Assembly (NCBI GenBank): GCA_964007475.1
Contig: OZ023273.1
Location: 138,047,308-138,111,307, forward strand
Direction of reading: 5' to 3'
Source: Hybos culiciformis
Lineage: Eukaryota; Arthropoda; Insecta; Diptera; Hybotidae
Length of the DNA: 64,000 nucleotides
Shown one piece after another: positions 44,359 to 59,500 of this stretch. The notes beneath the pieces were generated by a model. That model did no database searches. It worked only from the letters and a program-made list of their open reading frames with translations, and was not told where the DNA came from. The position numbers and the translations under genes were made by a program. The first letter of the stretch is position 1. Every line of letters starts with the position of its first letter.

Positions 44359-44515
44359 ATGGGCCAGGCTGCTAGTATGTGTCGATTTCGTGGATGTCGA
44401 TATAAAAAAAATAAATCATCAACAAATAATAATAACAATAATAATAATAATAATGTTAGTAATATTAATTCAACAAACAATAGTACAACAAATTTAAATT
44501 ATAGACATAATCAAG
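44359..44515 (+). CDS. Pde11: Pde11 coding exon 1 (start codon, acylation motif, Asn tract)
   Basis: Encodes residues 1-52 plus one base. The start is chosen because the protein begins [15 protein letters not shown], as remembered for fly Pde11. Gly2 with Ser6 fits the N-myristoylation pattern (MGxxxS), and Cys8 and Cys13 are possible palmitoylation sites. A run of ten Asn codons follows (residues 23-32, nine AAT and one AAC), then an Asn/Ser/Thr-rich tail. Donor GT is at 44516 (G|GTAATT), phase 1. The -3 base of the start codon is C and the +4 base is G, so the translation context is only moderate. The stretch around the ATG is unusually GC-rich for this window. Confidence 0.9.
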
Positions 44516-47500
44516 GTAATTAGCTAAAAAAAAAAAAAACAAATAAATAAAATTACGCTTAAATTTATTTTGAATTAACATATTTTCTAGACATTGAATG
44601 CGTGATTTGTGTCATGGATTCAAATTCATTTCAATTGGGAAAAAAAAAGTCAATGTGAAATACGCGTACACTATCTTACTATCGTGTATAAATATACTAT
44701 CAACCAAAATAATATTTATTACTACAGTTTAGTTAGAATTTATTTTAATGTTAGTTTTAACTTGAATTGTAAGTTCTAACTATACATCGTGTCATAAGAT
44801 TATCACTTTTACGCTTTTTCTTATTTCAATCCATAGTATGTAATACTATCTGTATCTAATAACTTTGTTTTTTTTTTTTAAATGCGCCACAATGACGGCG
44901 CAACGATTAATCACATTAATGTTAGCTATTAAGAAGCTAAATTTCATAGCAATATTAATTTAAATCAAAATTAATAACCAAAAATTATAATTCGAATTTA
45001 TTATACATATATTTATTTTCAATTGACATTCCAAAGAATTATAATTCTTATATATTCAAAATATATAAATTTTCATTTCAATGTGAAACAAAATTAAAGA
45101 AGAATGTTTGTAATATATACTTAATAATCATTGTTTCCTTAACAAAAAATGGAAATTTATTCTTTAGTAATATAATTATTATTACCATATTTCTCAATGG
45201 GGATAAATAATAATAATGATTTTAAGTTCACAGTTCAACTAAAAATAAAATCATCTTTTTTAAGTAGATTTCCATAAAAAAAAATAAGAATACACGGAAT
45301 ATATACTCCATATTAAAAGTTTAATCTTAGATTTTGCATTTTTTTTTATCTCTCTATCAAATTCTTTTTTATTTTATTTTATTTTTAACAAAATTTCAAT
45401 CTTATTATGCAGAAATAGTTAACAAATTGGTGGAAAATCATGAAAAAAAACTTAAACATATATACTCTGTGAAACTATGTTGACTTTGACATGGCAAAAA
45501 TATGTCATATGAAAAAGACCGAAAAAACATAATTAAGTTTATAAAAACTTTAATATTGACAGAAAATTATTATTCCAAAAGACTGGAAAGGGGAAAATAT
45601 ATTCAAGTTTTTTTTACTAAATGCCCCAAAATATAATTAAGGACATTTTCGACTAAATTCCAACTACTCTTAAAACAAATAATATTTGATAAATTGTATT
45701 TTAATAAAATTTTTGAGAATTTTATATTAAACATCCTTAATGAAAAAGGATTATCTTTTGTGTAATACAGTTTGCTGTTTTTTAATACTAAATTTTCATA
45801 ATATAAAAATAGTTATATTTAACTGAAATTCTAAAAATAGATACGAAGGTTTTTTTTTGTTTTTATAAAAAGTTAAAATATTTATTTTCATGTTCCTGAA
45901 TCTATATATATTTGAAATTCAGGGTCACAGAGTATTAGTTTCAAATTTCGAATTTGGCTTCTTTTTTTTTCGTATTTGGTCATTAAAAGATCTAAAAATT
46001 CTTGTGTGGTTGCACTTCTCTTCATGTAATTTTCTGTGATATGAATGTCATGATTTTGTTTTTAGTCATAGAGAAAATATACCAATAGTCTTTGTTCAAG
46101 CGTAAAAATTTTGTTGTTCTACATCAAAAAATAAATTTAAATAAAAATTTTATGCTCTTTATATAATATAATAAACAAAAGAAAATTTTTTATAGCGGAA
46201 TACAAAAAAAAAAACACATTTTCATCACTAATGTTTATTAAAATTATTTTTTATGTATGTATATAAGAAAAATTTTCTTTTATTTTCCAATACAATATAG
46301 AGAACAGAATTTTTAATAAACATTTCAATTCTGATTTTTTAATAGTGTAAATTTAAAATGTACGACTTATTGTATATATTTTTAATAATAAATGCAAGAA
46401 TTTTTTTTGTACATACTAAAATAAAATAGTTATAATCTTTCTGCGCTATATATTTTATAGCTGATTCTTCAAGGAGTTTACAGAATAAGAACTTTTGAAA
46501 CTAATAATTCAAATTCAGACAGAAAATATAAATGAAAAATAAAATAATTAAATTGGAAATTATTTTGTTCACAAATAATTTGATAAAATTAATTTATTAG
46601 TTATGTAGGGCGGATTATTTACGAAGCTGTCCACAAAAATCACAAAATAATTAATTATAAAAAACATTTTCTATTTTCAACCGTACTACACTACAACTAT
46701 ATCTGAGGTTTCTGATTTTCCTCAATGAAAGAAAAACTTGTTTAGTTTTCTTTTGAAGTTTTATTTCTTTTTTTTCGTAATTATTATGCTGTACGCCTGT
46801 ACGGGTTTCATTTCAGAAATATTGAACTTTTCATATAAAAGATTATTTTATGTACATTTCCTTTATGTTTGGCTTCAAATAAATTAGATAGTTACATATA
46901 TAAATAAAAAAAAAAAAATTTTATGCATACGTTGTACATGTATGTTGTACAAAGTATATAATGTTTGTTTAATTTAATTTTTCTGGTGCTTCTGCATTTT
47001 GGAAATTATTTATGTATAATATGATGCAGTGGAAATTTTTGATATAGGAAAAACTGAAAGAGGATTAAAAATGTTTTAAGTTTTAATTTGAACCTTTTAT
47101 AAAAGAATTTATGTACAATGTACATAATATATATATTCATAGTCATATAATTCAATGGATTTTTTTTTTCAAAATACTTTTAATTATGTACTTTATTTGC
47201 TCTTTAAATTGTCTGAATAAAATATTGTATATGCGATTCAAGGAAATATGCAATTTAATCTTTACATCAAATTAGCTTAATTGAAACAAAAAAAAAATAA
47301 ATGGAATTTTCATTATCCCTTATCGATAGCAAACAATTTTTTGAAATTTTTTTTTCCATTTAAAATTGTTTGAAATGCTTTCAGATTCGTGTTGTTGGAA
47401 AAAAAAATTGAAAAGTGTTAGAAGAGCATTTCTTTCTATTCGAAAATTACTCAAAGTAAATGTACATATAATGTTATACGAAAATTATTGACTTTGAATA

Positions 47501-50500
47501 TTCCTGAAGTGTGCATAATACAACTTAAATATATAACTACAAGCAAAATAAATTCAAATATTTGGATCCTTTATTTTTGAAAAAAATTTATGTATACAGA
47601 TAGCTATTCGAAAGGTTAAAAATTCAATGGAATTTTTACACTTATCTGATGGAAACTAATTAATTAAAATAAAAACTAATGTTGAAATGAAATTGTTTAT
47701 ATATAAACTTTAAAATGAAAAATAGATAAAAAAATAAAATAAAAACTTTTTTTTTAACATTATAAAATTATTTTATTTGATAGCATTTAAGTTTCACATA
47801 CCTATATTTGTTTGAAATTTTTTAATTAGTTTAGCTAATATTAATTAGACGTTTTAAATTGATAAGCTTTCAACAATTAATGTCATGTTTGAATGCATTA
47901 AATTTTTTTAATTGAATTGAAGAATTTAAAAACTTTAAAAAATTTAATTATACAAAAAACCATAAGCATATTTTATTTACTTTCAAACTTTATTTTATTA
48001 AATAAATTATAAAAGTGATTGTACGTCGCATCTGGATACGTTCTATAATTATATTTTACGCGGGAAAATTTGAGTTTACGAAAATGAGTAAAATCCTTCT
48101 TATATATGTGACTAATTTGACATGCAATGTCTGATTAGAGTAATATGATGCATTTTTTGGATTGGCTGGCACTAATATTTGAATTTATTTTTTTTTTCAA
48201 TATCTGGGCCGAAGTATATTTCTGTCCAGTCGTGACTGAATTTAACTATTAGAAATCTTGAATTGCTCTTAAATTAAAAATTATTTAGTGTTAATTTGAT
48301 ACAATTCCTAATTGAATTATTTTTCAAAATATAAAAATGTGAAATTTGAAAATTTTAATTAAAACTTTTTTTTTTTAATTAGGTCTGCAGTTGCGCAGTA
48401 TTGAGGAACCTCAAGCTAATCAGTTAAGTCAGCATCAACCATTGCAAAAACAATACAATTATACAAGTATGCCATCTGAGCAGGGGGGCACAGGAATAGG
48501 ATTAGATAGTTCTAATCGTATTAGTGTCCCCCTGCAACAAATACAAGTGCTTCCTTCATCTCAAAATAATTATGACGCTGAATATGCTAGAATGGAAGCA
48601 TGGATGGATGAAAATCCAGAATTTGTACAAGATTATTTTTTAAGGTAAGGCTCGGTTAACATTAAAACATTAGATTTACATACATAATTCAGTTAAATCA
48701 TAACATAAAAATTTGAAAAAAGTAAATATAATATTATTAAATTATTTTTTTGTAGAAAAGCAACTCGCCAAGCAGTAGATTCGTGGTTAGTTTCACATGC
48801 TACATCCGCTGGTAATGATGTTGTTGGTTCGCCAACACATTTACAAAGTAATAGTCAAAATTGCTCATCATCACGTGCTGGTTCAGGTGCAACAACACCA
48901 GTTAGGTAAATAATAATTATTTTTTGTTTTTTTGTTAAATACCACATTATTCTATTTTTACAATTTGAATAAAAATAAACCTTTTATTTTATTTACATTT
49001 TTTATTTTGAGTATACAATTCCGTCAATGACTTCAAGAATAGGTATATAACATTTGTTTTTCCTTTTAAACATCCTGCAAATGTAGTCCTTTAAAAGGAT
49101 TCTCAAATATGCAAATTGATGGAAAACAATAATAATAAAATCTTACGATGAAAAATGATTTCTTGTTCTCACTCTGTTTTCTTTATCGACTAAAAATAAA
49201 ATATTCCATTGAACAGCAAAAATTAGTTATATCACAAAATAAGAATATGAGAAAAATAATTTTGGAATTTTCTGTGAGTGACCGGAAAGACAAAAAAAAA
49301 AAAAAAACACACACATGTTTTTCCATATAAAATTAATAAAAATAGAAATTTTCATCATATTGTGGAAATTTTCCCACGTCATATATTATGTTTATATAGT
49401 ACTTAATACCATATTCTTAGAAAAGACAAAAATCTACGTCCACATTAAGTTTTTTTTTTATGTTAATCTTTCAACAGATTTCTTTGTATGTTCTAAGAAA
49501 AAAAAAATGTATATAATTTTATTTTGGTTTGCTTTATACCTACATTCATACCTACCTACACCTTTTAGTTTTATGTTTCTCTTCATTTTATGTTTTATAT
49601 ATAGAATTATATTATATTACTTACATAATACATATAAGTATATTATATTTATGTACTTAACTACCTAATACTATATTTTATTATTTATTATATTTATTTA
49701 TTTATTGTTTTTTTTTAATTTTGCTCTTCCAGGAAAATTTCAGCCCACGAATTTGAACGTGGTGGTTTATTAAAGCCAATTGTTAATACAATTGATGGTA
49801 CGCCGACATTTTTAAGTATAGGAATCAATAATCATCATCATCACTATCATAATCATTATCATCATCAAAATGATTGCACAAATAATCATCATAGTAATTG
49901 CAGTAATCAATATCGACCGCAGAGATTATCAAGAAATGAATTAAAACAATTAGATGAAAAAGAATTGATATTCGAATTGGTAACGTATCATTAATTTTGT
50001 TATTATTATTATTATGTATATTATAATGTTTTTGTGCTTTTTTTTTTATTAATGATAATAATAATAAAAAAAAATATAAATATTTATTATTATTTTTAAT
50101 GTAGATTTATTCTTTCCTTCTGTTTAATTTATTTAATTTTCGGTTTTTTTTTTTGCATATACATTTCAATGTTACTTGCAATTTTTCTTTTGTTCGAAAT
50201 TAAGATACACCACTATGTATATACCCTCAAAGACGTAAATACACAAAACAACATAGTATTGTATATATTATGACGTTTTTTTTTTTTTAATATTCCTGTG
50301 GTTTCTTTGTGTTTTAAATTTTTTCAGTAACACGTCATAGAAAATATTTACATTATATATACTACACATAATATTCAACCATGTAATTTAAGTTATTGTT
50401 AAAAAAAAAGCAAAACTTTTTGGAAATTTAAATTTAATGCAATTACTTTCTTTTTTTTTTGTGTACGTTATTTTCTTTATTACAATTTTATGTGTAGTTT

Positions 50501-53500
50501 AGCTTTCGAAAGGGTTAATAAAATTTATGTAAATGTTTTATCCTTCGCGCGCATTTCATGCATTTTACGTAATAGTGCGGAAAATAACTTTTTAAGTTAA
50601 TGAAATTAATAAAATAAAAAAAAAAAATTTAACCAAGAAAAAAGAAAATTTAAGCTTTTTTAAGTTTTTCACATTATTATATTTTTTTCTAGTTTAGTAG
50701 CTTAAAATAACATGCATGTGAACGTGAAGGAAAAACTTTTGGCATTTACGTATACACCATATTAAAAGAGTACTTAAAATGATATATTTCTAAATTATAA
50801 TATTGCATAAAATTAATGGATAATGCCTTTTAAATAATAATTTAATTAATGACGACGGTTGTGTTAATTATGAGCATTTGAAAAAAAAAAAAAAGAGTCG
50901 AGAGAGAGCTTTTCGATTTTGTTAATTCATTATTCAGATACAAGTATTGAAAGATGTATTTATTGATCTATGCAACATTTTGCTATTACGATCAATTCAC
51001 TGTCAAAATATTCAGATCTCAAACTTTTTACATAAATTTGAAATTCATTCTGCTTTAATTTCGTAACATTTTTTTTGTGACTTGGAAACATTTTCCCTTT
51101 TAAAATCTTTTTAAAATAATTAAAGAAAATTTTAGGAAAATGAAAATAAAACAAAATTCTCCCTGTTTTTTCATTTTAGGTTAAAGATATATGCAATGAA
51201 TTGGATATCAGATCATTATGTCACAAAATATTACAAAATGTGTCAATTTTATTGAATGCAGATCGTGGCTCATTATTTTTAGTTCAAGGAAAATGTAATG
51301 GAACTGAAGGATCAAAAAAGTAAGTAAATAGCTGTGCACTAAAAGGATTCAATTAAAATTCAATAAAAAAATATTATAATATATTAATATATGTATATAT
51401 TATAGGAACTCTTCCATGCGCAAATAAATTTATTTCATTATTTATATTTTATTGCAAAAATAAAGTGAATATAATTTTTATTTTTAAATTTTTCTATTTT
51501 ACCAACATCCCCTCAAGTCCTTGCATTTTTCAATTAAAAAACTTTTAAAGTATATGGATTAAAGTGTAATTACTCAATGAATTAAAATTTATTAGAGCGT
51601 ATTATGTAAATTGAAAAAATAAAAACAAAATGTAAATTAAAAAAAAAAAAGGAAAAAGAAAATGTATCGTTTGGAAAATATTTTTCATTTTATTAATTTT
51701 ATTTGCAAAATGAAGAATGAACTATTTTATGCTTTCCAAACTTAATATATTATTCGAAAAAATACTTTAACACCACACCATGATAGAAGCCATGATAGTC
51801 TAGTCTAGACTAGTTTTTTGTCTTTTGATACAGAACATTGCAACAATCATAGATTATATTATGTAAAAATAAATCAAGTAATTTATTGACATCTCAAATT
51901 CAGTTAAAATATATTTTTTTTTACAAAAATTGTCTTATTAATTTAAATAATCGTTATAACTATTTACAAAAAAAAACAAACAGATACAATACTCTCAAAA
52001 AATTGTAAGTTCTAAAGCTATAAAATTAATCATTTTGACAAAACACAATAATTAAATTTTAAACATTGGTCAATTTTTCACAGAATTATTGTGAATTACA
52101 AAAATAGAAAAAAAATTTCTTTGAAATGATTAATTTCTTCCGATTTGTTCTTGGTTTTTTTTACAACATACATATATAGCTTCCTCTTGTCTATAAACTT
52201 TAAATGTCCTTTTAAATGTTATTTTCATTTTGTTTATTTTTTTTTTCTCTCTACTATTAAGTTATTGTGTATAGACTTAATTTTTATTTTTTTTCTTGAA
52301 TAATTTATTGTAATGATTCCCTTTTCTCCTAAATCTAAAATTAAATGATGATGATTACATTTTGAGTAAAAGAAATTTTCTTTGAAATTCAAACAAATTT
52401 AGTACCCATTATTTTTGAAAGGCAAAATCGATGAAGAATTTATTTTCCCATTTCTTGAAGCAATTATTGGACATATAAAGCTTTCACATCTAGTTACAAA
52501 TTCAATCAAATCTTGACTCTAAAATAATATTCCGTTAAGGATTAAGAATCCATATTTATTCAAAATATTTTTAAATATAAATCTATATCTTAACTCTTTG
52601 TCTGTCAACTCTGTTAGATAATTAACAATTTGACATCACAGAGGTTTAAAAGAGCAGCTTATTTGATACACGCAGAAAGATTCAGAGAAATAAACACAAG
52701 ACTTTATTGACAGATTAACAGAAAGATATTTACAAAAATTATTGTACACAAGTAAATTAGAAAGAAAATATTAATTTTCATACTTCTTCACACTATCAAA
52801 ATGATGGAAAAAATATTTTCATTTTGTCCAAAACAAAACAAAAAAAAAAAAATGCAAATGAAGCTATAGATATATATATTATTCATTACTTATATATTTA
52901 TTTTCAATTTGAAATAGAAACATTTTTCTGAAAGAGATTATGCCAGGACAATTTATTGACCCGAAAACATTAGTCTCTAATCAATTATAATGAAAAATTG
53001 AATTAAATATACATTTTTATTTTTTTGTTTCAGAATATTATTATATATGAAGTTAGCTTATCCATAGTTATATTACATACTCGTGTATTAAATTACATAC
53101 TCGTATATAAAATACTTAATATTAGAGCTAATTGATATTTATTTAAATTTTATTTTTCAAACACCAAGATAAAAAACAAAAAAAAAAAGTTATTATATCT
53201 TTATGGAAATTTGAACTTAATATATATTTTTTGAATTAATGAAAATGTAAAAGTTATTTTCTCTTGGGTTCATTTACATTAAAAATAAAAACAATTTAAA
53301 AAAAAAAAAAAATCTTTCACAAATTTTATTTAAATAAATACGTACATTATGTGTACATTAATATCGTATTAAAAATAAATATATCATTGAAAAAAAAAAA
53401 CAAAATATAATGTGAAAATTTATTCTAAAATGTTCATGATATGCCACTAACGAGGTGGAAAAAATATTGAAAATAATATGAAATTTTGACAAAAAAAAAA

Positions 53501-56500
53501 AATTGCTTATTGATTTGTCATGCAAAAAATAGAAATAGTAATAAAATAATAAATATTTGTAATTTTGTATTTGATTTTGAGATCACTGAATTATAAAATG
53601 GTTATTATCGAGCAGGTCGTTAACAGTGTTTTTTTTTCTTATCACTGTCTACTTAATACCGTCATTCTTTCTTCAGTAAAATTCATGGAAAATACAAGTA
53701 CATATGTAAAGTAAAAGTAATTGTGAAATCGTTTAGTGAATTATGTACTAAGTACTCACAAGAAAATTAAAAAAATGTTCAATAACAAAATACATAAATA
53801 TTTCCTCTGATCTCACTATCAAAATATATATGTATAGGGATCTGTAAAATTAGAAAATATAATATAAAAAATAATTATCAGAATAAATTTATTTTCCAAA
53901 ATTTATTTTTTCGCTTAATTTTATATCTCTTTAATATCGTAAAATAAATTAATATAAAATGCATAATAAAAAAAAATTGCATTCAAACTAAAATAACATT
54001 CAACATTATTGTGTTTAAAGTTTTTAAGAAATTTTTTTTCTGTTTTTAATTTGATCAAAAATTCCAAAAATTAGTTAAAATAAAAATATGTACATAGATT
54101 ATAATGTTTTATAAAAATAAGCATAAATATTCATACACAAATATATACTATACACATGATGCATTATACATACCTATTGTATATATATACAAAAAAAAAT
54201 GTTTACCATAAAACGAAGTTTAAAATTTTATTTAATAGAAAATTTTACAAAAATAAAAATTTTAAAATATTTTCTTATTCATTGTCGTAAAAGAAATTCT
54301 TTTCTAAAATGAATTTTATGAAAAAAAAAAAATTAAAAAAATAAAATAAAATTTAACAAAAGTTATTTGTTATAAAATTTTGTTCGTTGGAAACTATATA
54401 TTGAAAAAATTTACCAAACAATTTTTCCTTGTTATTTTTATTAAAATTTTATTATAATTTTTTCTTTTTATTTTTTTTTTAATTATAAATAATAATATCA
54501 CAATGATAAAAGTTTTTAATTTTTTTCGTGTAATTATATAATTATAAGCTTTTTCCATCCGAGTCCCATAAAAAATAAAAGATTCAAAAATTATAGTGTT
54601 ATAGATAAAGTTTTCTGTGTTAAAGATTTCAACTTCTACGTAAACTTAATACAAACCTTATTTCTGTATGTATGGATAAATTTCCCATTCCGTCTTTTGG
54701 GATATAACTATAAAGCATTGAAAAGTTTAAAGTTGCTCTAATTAATTCGAAAAATGGGGGGAAAAATATGTGTTTGAAATTAATTAGTTAGAAGATTGTT
54801 CTTGTGTTGCTAATAAAAAAATTGATATTATTTTCAAATCAAAGAAGGACACTGAAATAAAATATTTTCATATCATCCGATTTAAAAAAAAAAAGAAGTA
54901 ATTAAATGCTTTTTATTATTATTTCATATTATTATAAAATTTTCTTTTAATATTTTCATCTCAAGTTTACTTACCCAATTTATTTATTTTTTTTGAAGAT
55001 AATTTATTTATAAAAAAAAATTTTAGTTCATATTTTTTTTTCTTAATGAAATTTAATCTTAATAAAATATTTTAATAACATTTTTTTTTCTTTTAAAAAA
55101 AAAAATATAAAATTTCATATTTCTTATTTTTGTTTTTTTTTTTTTGAAAATCAGTTTAATCTCTTTTTCTTGTGAAAAAAGAAAAAAAAAATAGAATCCT
55201 CTTATTCTACTTAATTCAATATTCAAATAATGTCACATTCAGGAAAATTCGTTCTATTGTTGAAGAGGACAACGCAGTCTATAGTCACTTAAACATAAAA
55301 AAAGAAGAAAATCATAATTCAAATCAGTACATAACATTTTTATAGAATAAAAAATTTTTGTCAAAGTTTTGGCATGTTTTTTTTTCTGTATTTATTTGCA
55401 ACTCTGATACATCTATGTATAAGATGTATTTTTATTATTAGCATTAGCAGAGCATTGAAATGAAAATATAGAACAGTACCTCGTAAATGAAGTATAGGAC
55501 CTGTTTTCAGCATTTCGGTTTGGGATGTTTTTATATTACAATCAGGCGCTGAACATATTTTTTAGAGTCCCTTCAATATCATTATACCAATATAATTAAG
55601 TCATATATGTACAAATACAACAATTTTCATCGAAATATTTTTTTTTAGTCAGAATTCATTTCAACTTGGCTGCTTTTGAGCTTCAAACTCCTGAAATGAT
55701 AGAATATCAAACTTTGGCTTGGCTGAAAGTGAACGAAATTGCGCTTATTTTGGCTTATAAACGATCGAAATCGGCTAGTTTTTAAAAGTTATAACCGATT
55801 AACTGCGCGACAGACAAAAGGACATATAGTCAGTTTTCTCATTTTTGGTGGAAAACGGACTAAAAACAAAGTTCTTAATAATGTGCTTGAAAAATTTATG
55901 TATATTTTTTATACATATAGTTAATAAAATTACATGATTATAATAGTTGTAATAATTTTCCAGAAAATATCATAAATTTAATTTTTTAATTTTTTTAAAA
56001 TAAAAATACTTTTCTCTGTAATTTTGGATTTTAATTTTTTAAAGTGAAATTTACGTTCAGGAGTTTATATAGAAGCATATAGAACAAAGGAAAGATATTT
56101 TCATAATCGAAAACCTATGTTAAAAAATTAATTAACTAAGTAGAATAAAAATATTGTACAGTGAATATTTGAAAGTCGAAAAGTTTGTTTTTCGTTTCAT
56201 TAATCCTGCTAATACATAAATGAATAACTTGCATGCTATAAATAAAATGTACTTAATGGATTTTTCAATTCTCAGAATTATGTAAACGATTCTCCTTTTC
56301 GTTATGCCAATTCCTATGCGGACACGTCATGCAACCTTATTCTGACCTGACCGACCACAAGAATTCTGTTCATACTATTCAGTCTCATTGCAGGACATTC
56401 AAATTAACAAAAATTATTATTTCAAAATCATCACGGTAAATAAAATTTACGACTCATTCTGTATACTTTGCTGAAAAAAAAAACAGATGTTGTTTTTAAA

Positions 56501-59500
56501 AATTTTTTTTTTCTTTTTTCCATATTTCATTTATTTTCATATTTACATTCAGAAAAACAAATAAAAATTTAATCAGAAAATTAAATTTTGTCGTCTGTGG
56601 TCTATTTAAAAATTTGACATAGTTAAGTTGATGAAGGCAAATAAACTAATTATGACAACGGAATTAAAATGTTTAATTTATTTTAAGCCAACTAAATGAT
56701 GACTTTTATATTGGTTTATTTTTATGTCAAAAATTTTGAATAATTATTGGATGATTTTAATTTTATGCTCAAAATTATTTTGTTTGAATTTTTATCTGTT
56801 AACGTAATCGACGTGATCAAATTTGTCTGTATTGTTACAGAAGTTTTCACATTTATTTCCAAAATTCTCGTTCCAAATTCTTTGATTCCTTGAACTAAAA
56901 AAATCCTTTTTAAAAGAAATTTAAAACTTTTTTATGCACACAACATTTTTATCGCTCTTTGAATTTTTGAAACCATTTTAAATATTATGACATGTTTATA
57001 CATAAATATAAATGTATTAAAATATAAAAAAAAATAAAAAAATAAAAAGAAGTAAAATAATAAAAAATAAAATATACATAATATTTTTTTATTGAATGGA
57101 AAAGAATAAGAATATAATAATTTTTATTGAAAGAATAACTTTTTATTGATGTCAAAACGTTTTATTTTTATTTTTTAGATGTTTGGTTTCTAAACTATTT
57201 GACGTTTGTCCGAGGAGCACAGTAGAAGAAATGGAACATCAAGGTGAAGTAAGAGTTGCTTGGGGAAGCGGAATTGCTGGCCATGTAGCCGAAAGTGGAG
57301 AGCCAGTGAATATTCCCGATGCATATAAGGTGATAATTAGTTTAGGTTTATTGAAATTCAGGATTGCAATAAGTTGTCTAATAATTCGTGGTTTTTGGTA
57401 AAGGTGTTAAAACCATTATTTGCTATTTTCCTTGTCAAAACCAAACTAATAATAATTCTAGAACCCTTTTAGAAGAAATATACATAGGTACATATTTATA
57501 TAAATATTAAATATAGTCTTTAATGAATTTAAATTTTTAATATTATTAAAATGAAAAGTTTTCCAGACAAAATTATAATTAATTTTAATTTTAATTTTTT
57601 TTTTTCTAGAAAAACTTCTATATCGTTAATGTGCCAAGTTTTATGTTTTTCTCATAAAATACTCATTATAAAATTTTAAATTAATGTGGAAACGACGACA
57701 CTTAATCAAAAATAAATTATTATTGCGTTAGACTTTTCAAAATGTGTATATGTATATTATTTTCTACAGAATGGTTAATTAGCCAGTAGATTGGTTGAAA
57801 CAATTTTATTCCTAAAATTATATTTAAGTAATATATTTAGTATTTTCAAGAAATTTATTAAATTTGAATGAAACGAAATTATTTTGAAATATTAAAGAAA
57901 TTATTTAAGTATCCAAGTTTTGCTCTTAATCGAATTTTTAAATCTTTAAATTGAAAACAAATTTAGTTTTTAATGTATTTTCATTACTAATTAATCCGCC
58001 CAAAATATGATATATTTCGATAAAATTTTCACTGTAATAAGAGATGTCAAAATTTATTTGATATTAAGTCAATTTTGCAGATAAAAATTCTACACTATGC
58101 ATTTGTACAGTATTTAAGTGTTATTGATTTTAATAGCTTCCTTCATATTTATTTAAGATTGGAATTGCTATTTCATTGAATTCGATTTCAATATTATTTA
58201 CAATATAAGTAAATATACATTTCATTTCATTCCATCATAACATAATATATATAAAGCTTTTTGTTATGTAAATAAAACCATTAATTTTTTAAAAGAGCAT
58301 AAAGTCAATATATACAGATCATCAATCTTCATTTTTATTTATCGGATTAGGAGGTAAAATAAAACAAAAGAAAATAAATAAATATACAGAATCATTTTAA
58401 TTATATATAAAATGAAAAAAAAAAAAAAAATAAATAGATATGATGTAAAAAAAAAAAATAGAAGAAGAAAGGATACATTTTATTTTTTTAAGTGCTGATT
58501 TTGATTTGAAAATTTTCCATTTGATATTTTTTTTTACATTTTTATTGCATGTAATGTTTAATACATTTGAAACAATTTATCCTTGTCCGATTTTGAAATT
58601 TTCTACTCTGTTAATTTTTGAGTAGATATTAAATCCTTTTCACTTGAACTTTATACTTTTTCTTAATGATTTCTTAATGTGATGGCACCGATATTTTAAG
58701 ATTTTATAAAAGAATAATGAACTTCATTAAACTTCTATTATTTTTGTCAAGTTTTCTAATTCTATATTTATCTGACCATTATTCCTAGTATTTATTAAAT
58801 ACACTCAAGTTCTATTGCTCTTCTGATGAAGAGATGAAATTTTGATTTCGAAAGCTTTCAAAAAAAAAAAAATAAAGATTTTCTTAGAATTTTTCAAGTC
58901 TCAAGCGTAAGACTTGATTGCATAGGTCTTGTTGAAGGTTAAATCAATGTCTGACCCAATTGGAGTATTCTAGAAGAGCTGAACAATGTCATTAAAATAT
59001 TTAATCAGAAATGTAATTTTAGTTAATTTTGTCAAAATATACTCATTGTAATAGTTAAAAAGTGTAATAAATTAGAAGTGGATATAGAAAAATACACACA
59101 AAAATCACATATCATCCGCCTTTTCACATTTTAACTTTAAATTATGCATATTCTCTATTACAATTCATTTTTCTTTTTTGTTTTAAATAAAACATTAATC
59201 TTATGGATAATTATGTTTGTATATGGATATGGATTTCGCTTTTTGTTTCCAAAAAAAAAAAAAAAAAATTAAAGGAATAAATTATCCTTTTTAACAAACA
59301 AACAGCAAACATATTTTTCGCACCCACCTATAATATGTTTTTCATTTTAAAATTTATTGTGTTAAAATTGTCTATTAACATTATTTGAATCACTTTTATA
59401 AGGAAAATTTCTTGCAAAAAAAAGAATAAAAATAAGAATATCTAATTTTACATTTAAAAGGACATTTTTAAGAGTCCTTAGACGGAAACTTTTGCAAAAG

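Larger units (their letters stand above)
51320..57178 (+). other. Pde11: Pde11 intron 5 (5,859 bp), the largest coding-region intron seen
   Basis: Begins GTAAGT and ends TTTATTTTTTAG. Mostly AT-rich filler. It contains a 14-bp perfect palindrome (51800-51813), a 20-bp tandem duplication (53072-53111) and a higher-complexity island (about 55640-55880) that may be an old interspersed repeat. The stretch around 56280-56410 is also less AT-rich but shows nothing recognisable. No nested gene was found on either strand. Confidence 0.85.
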
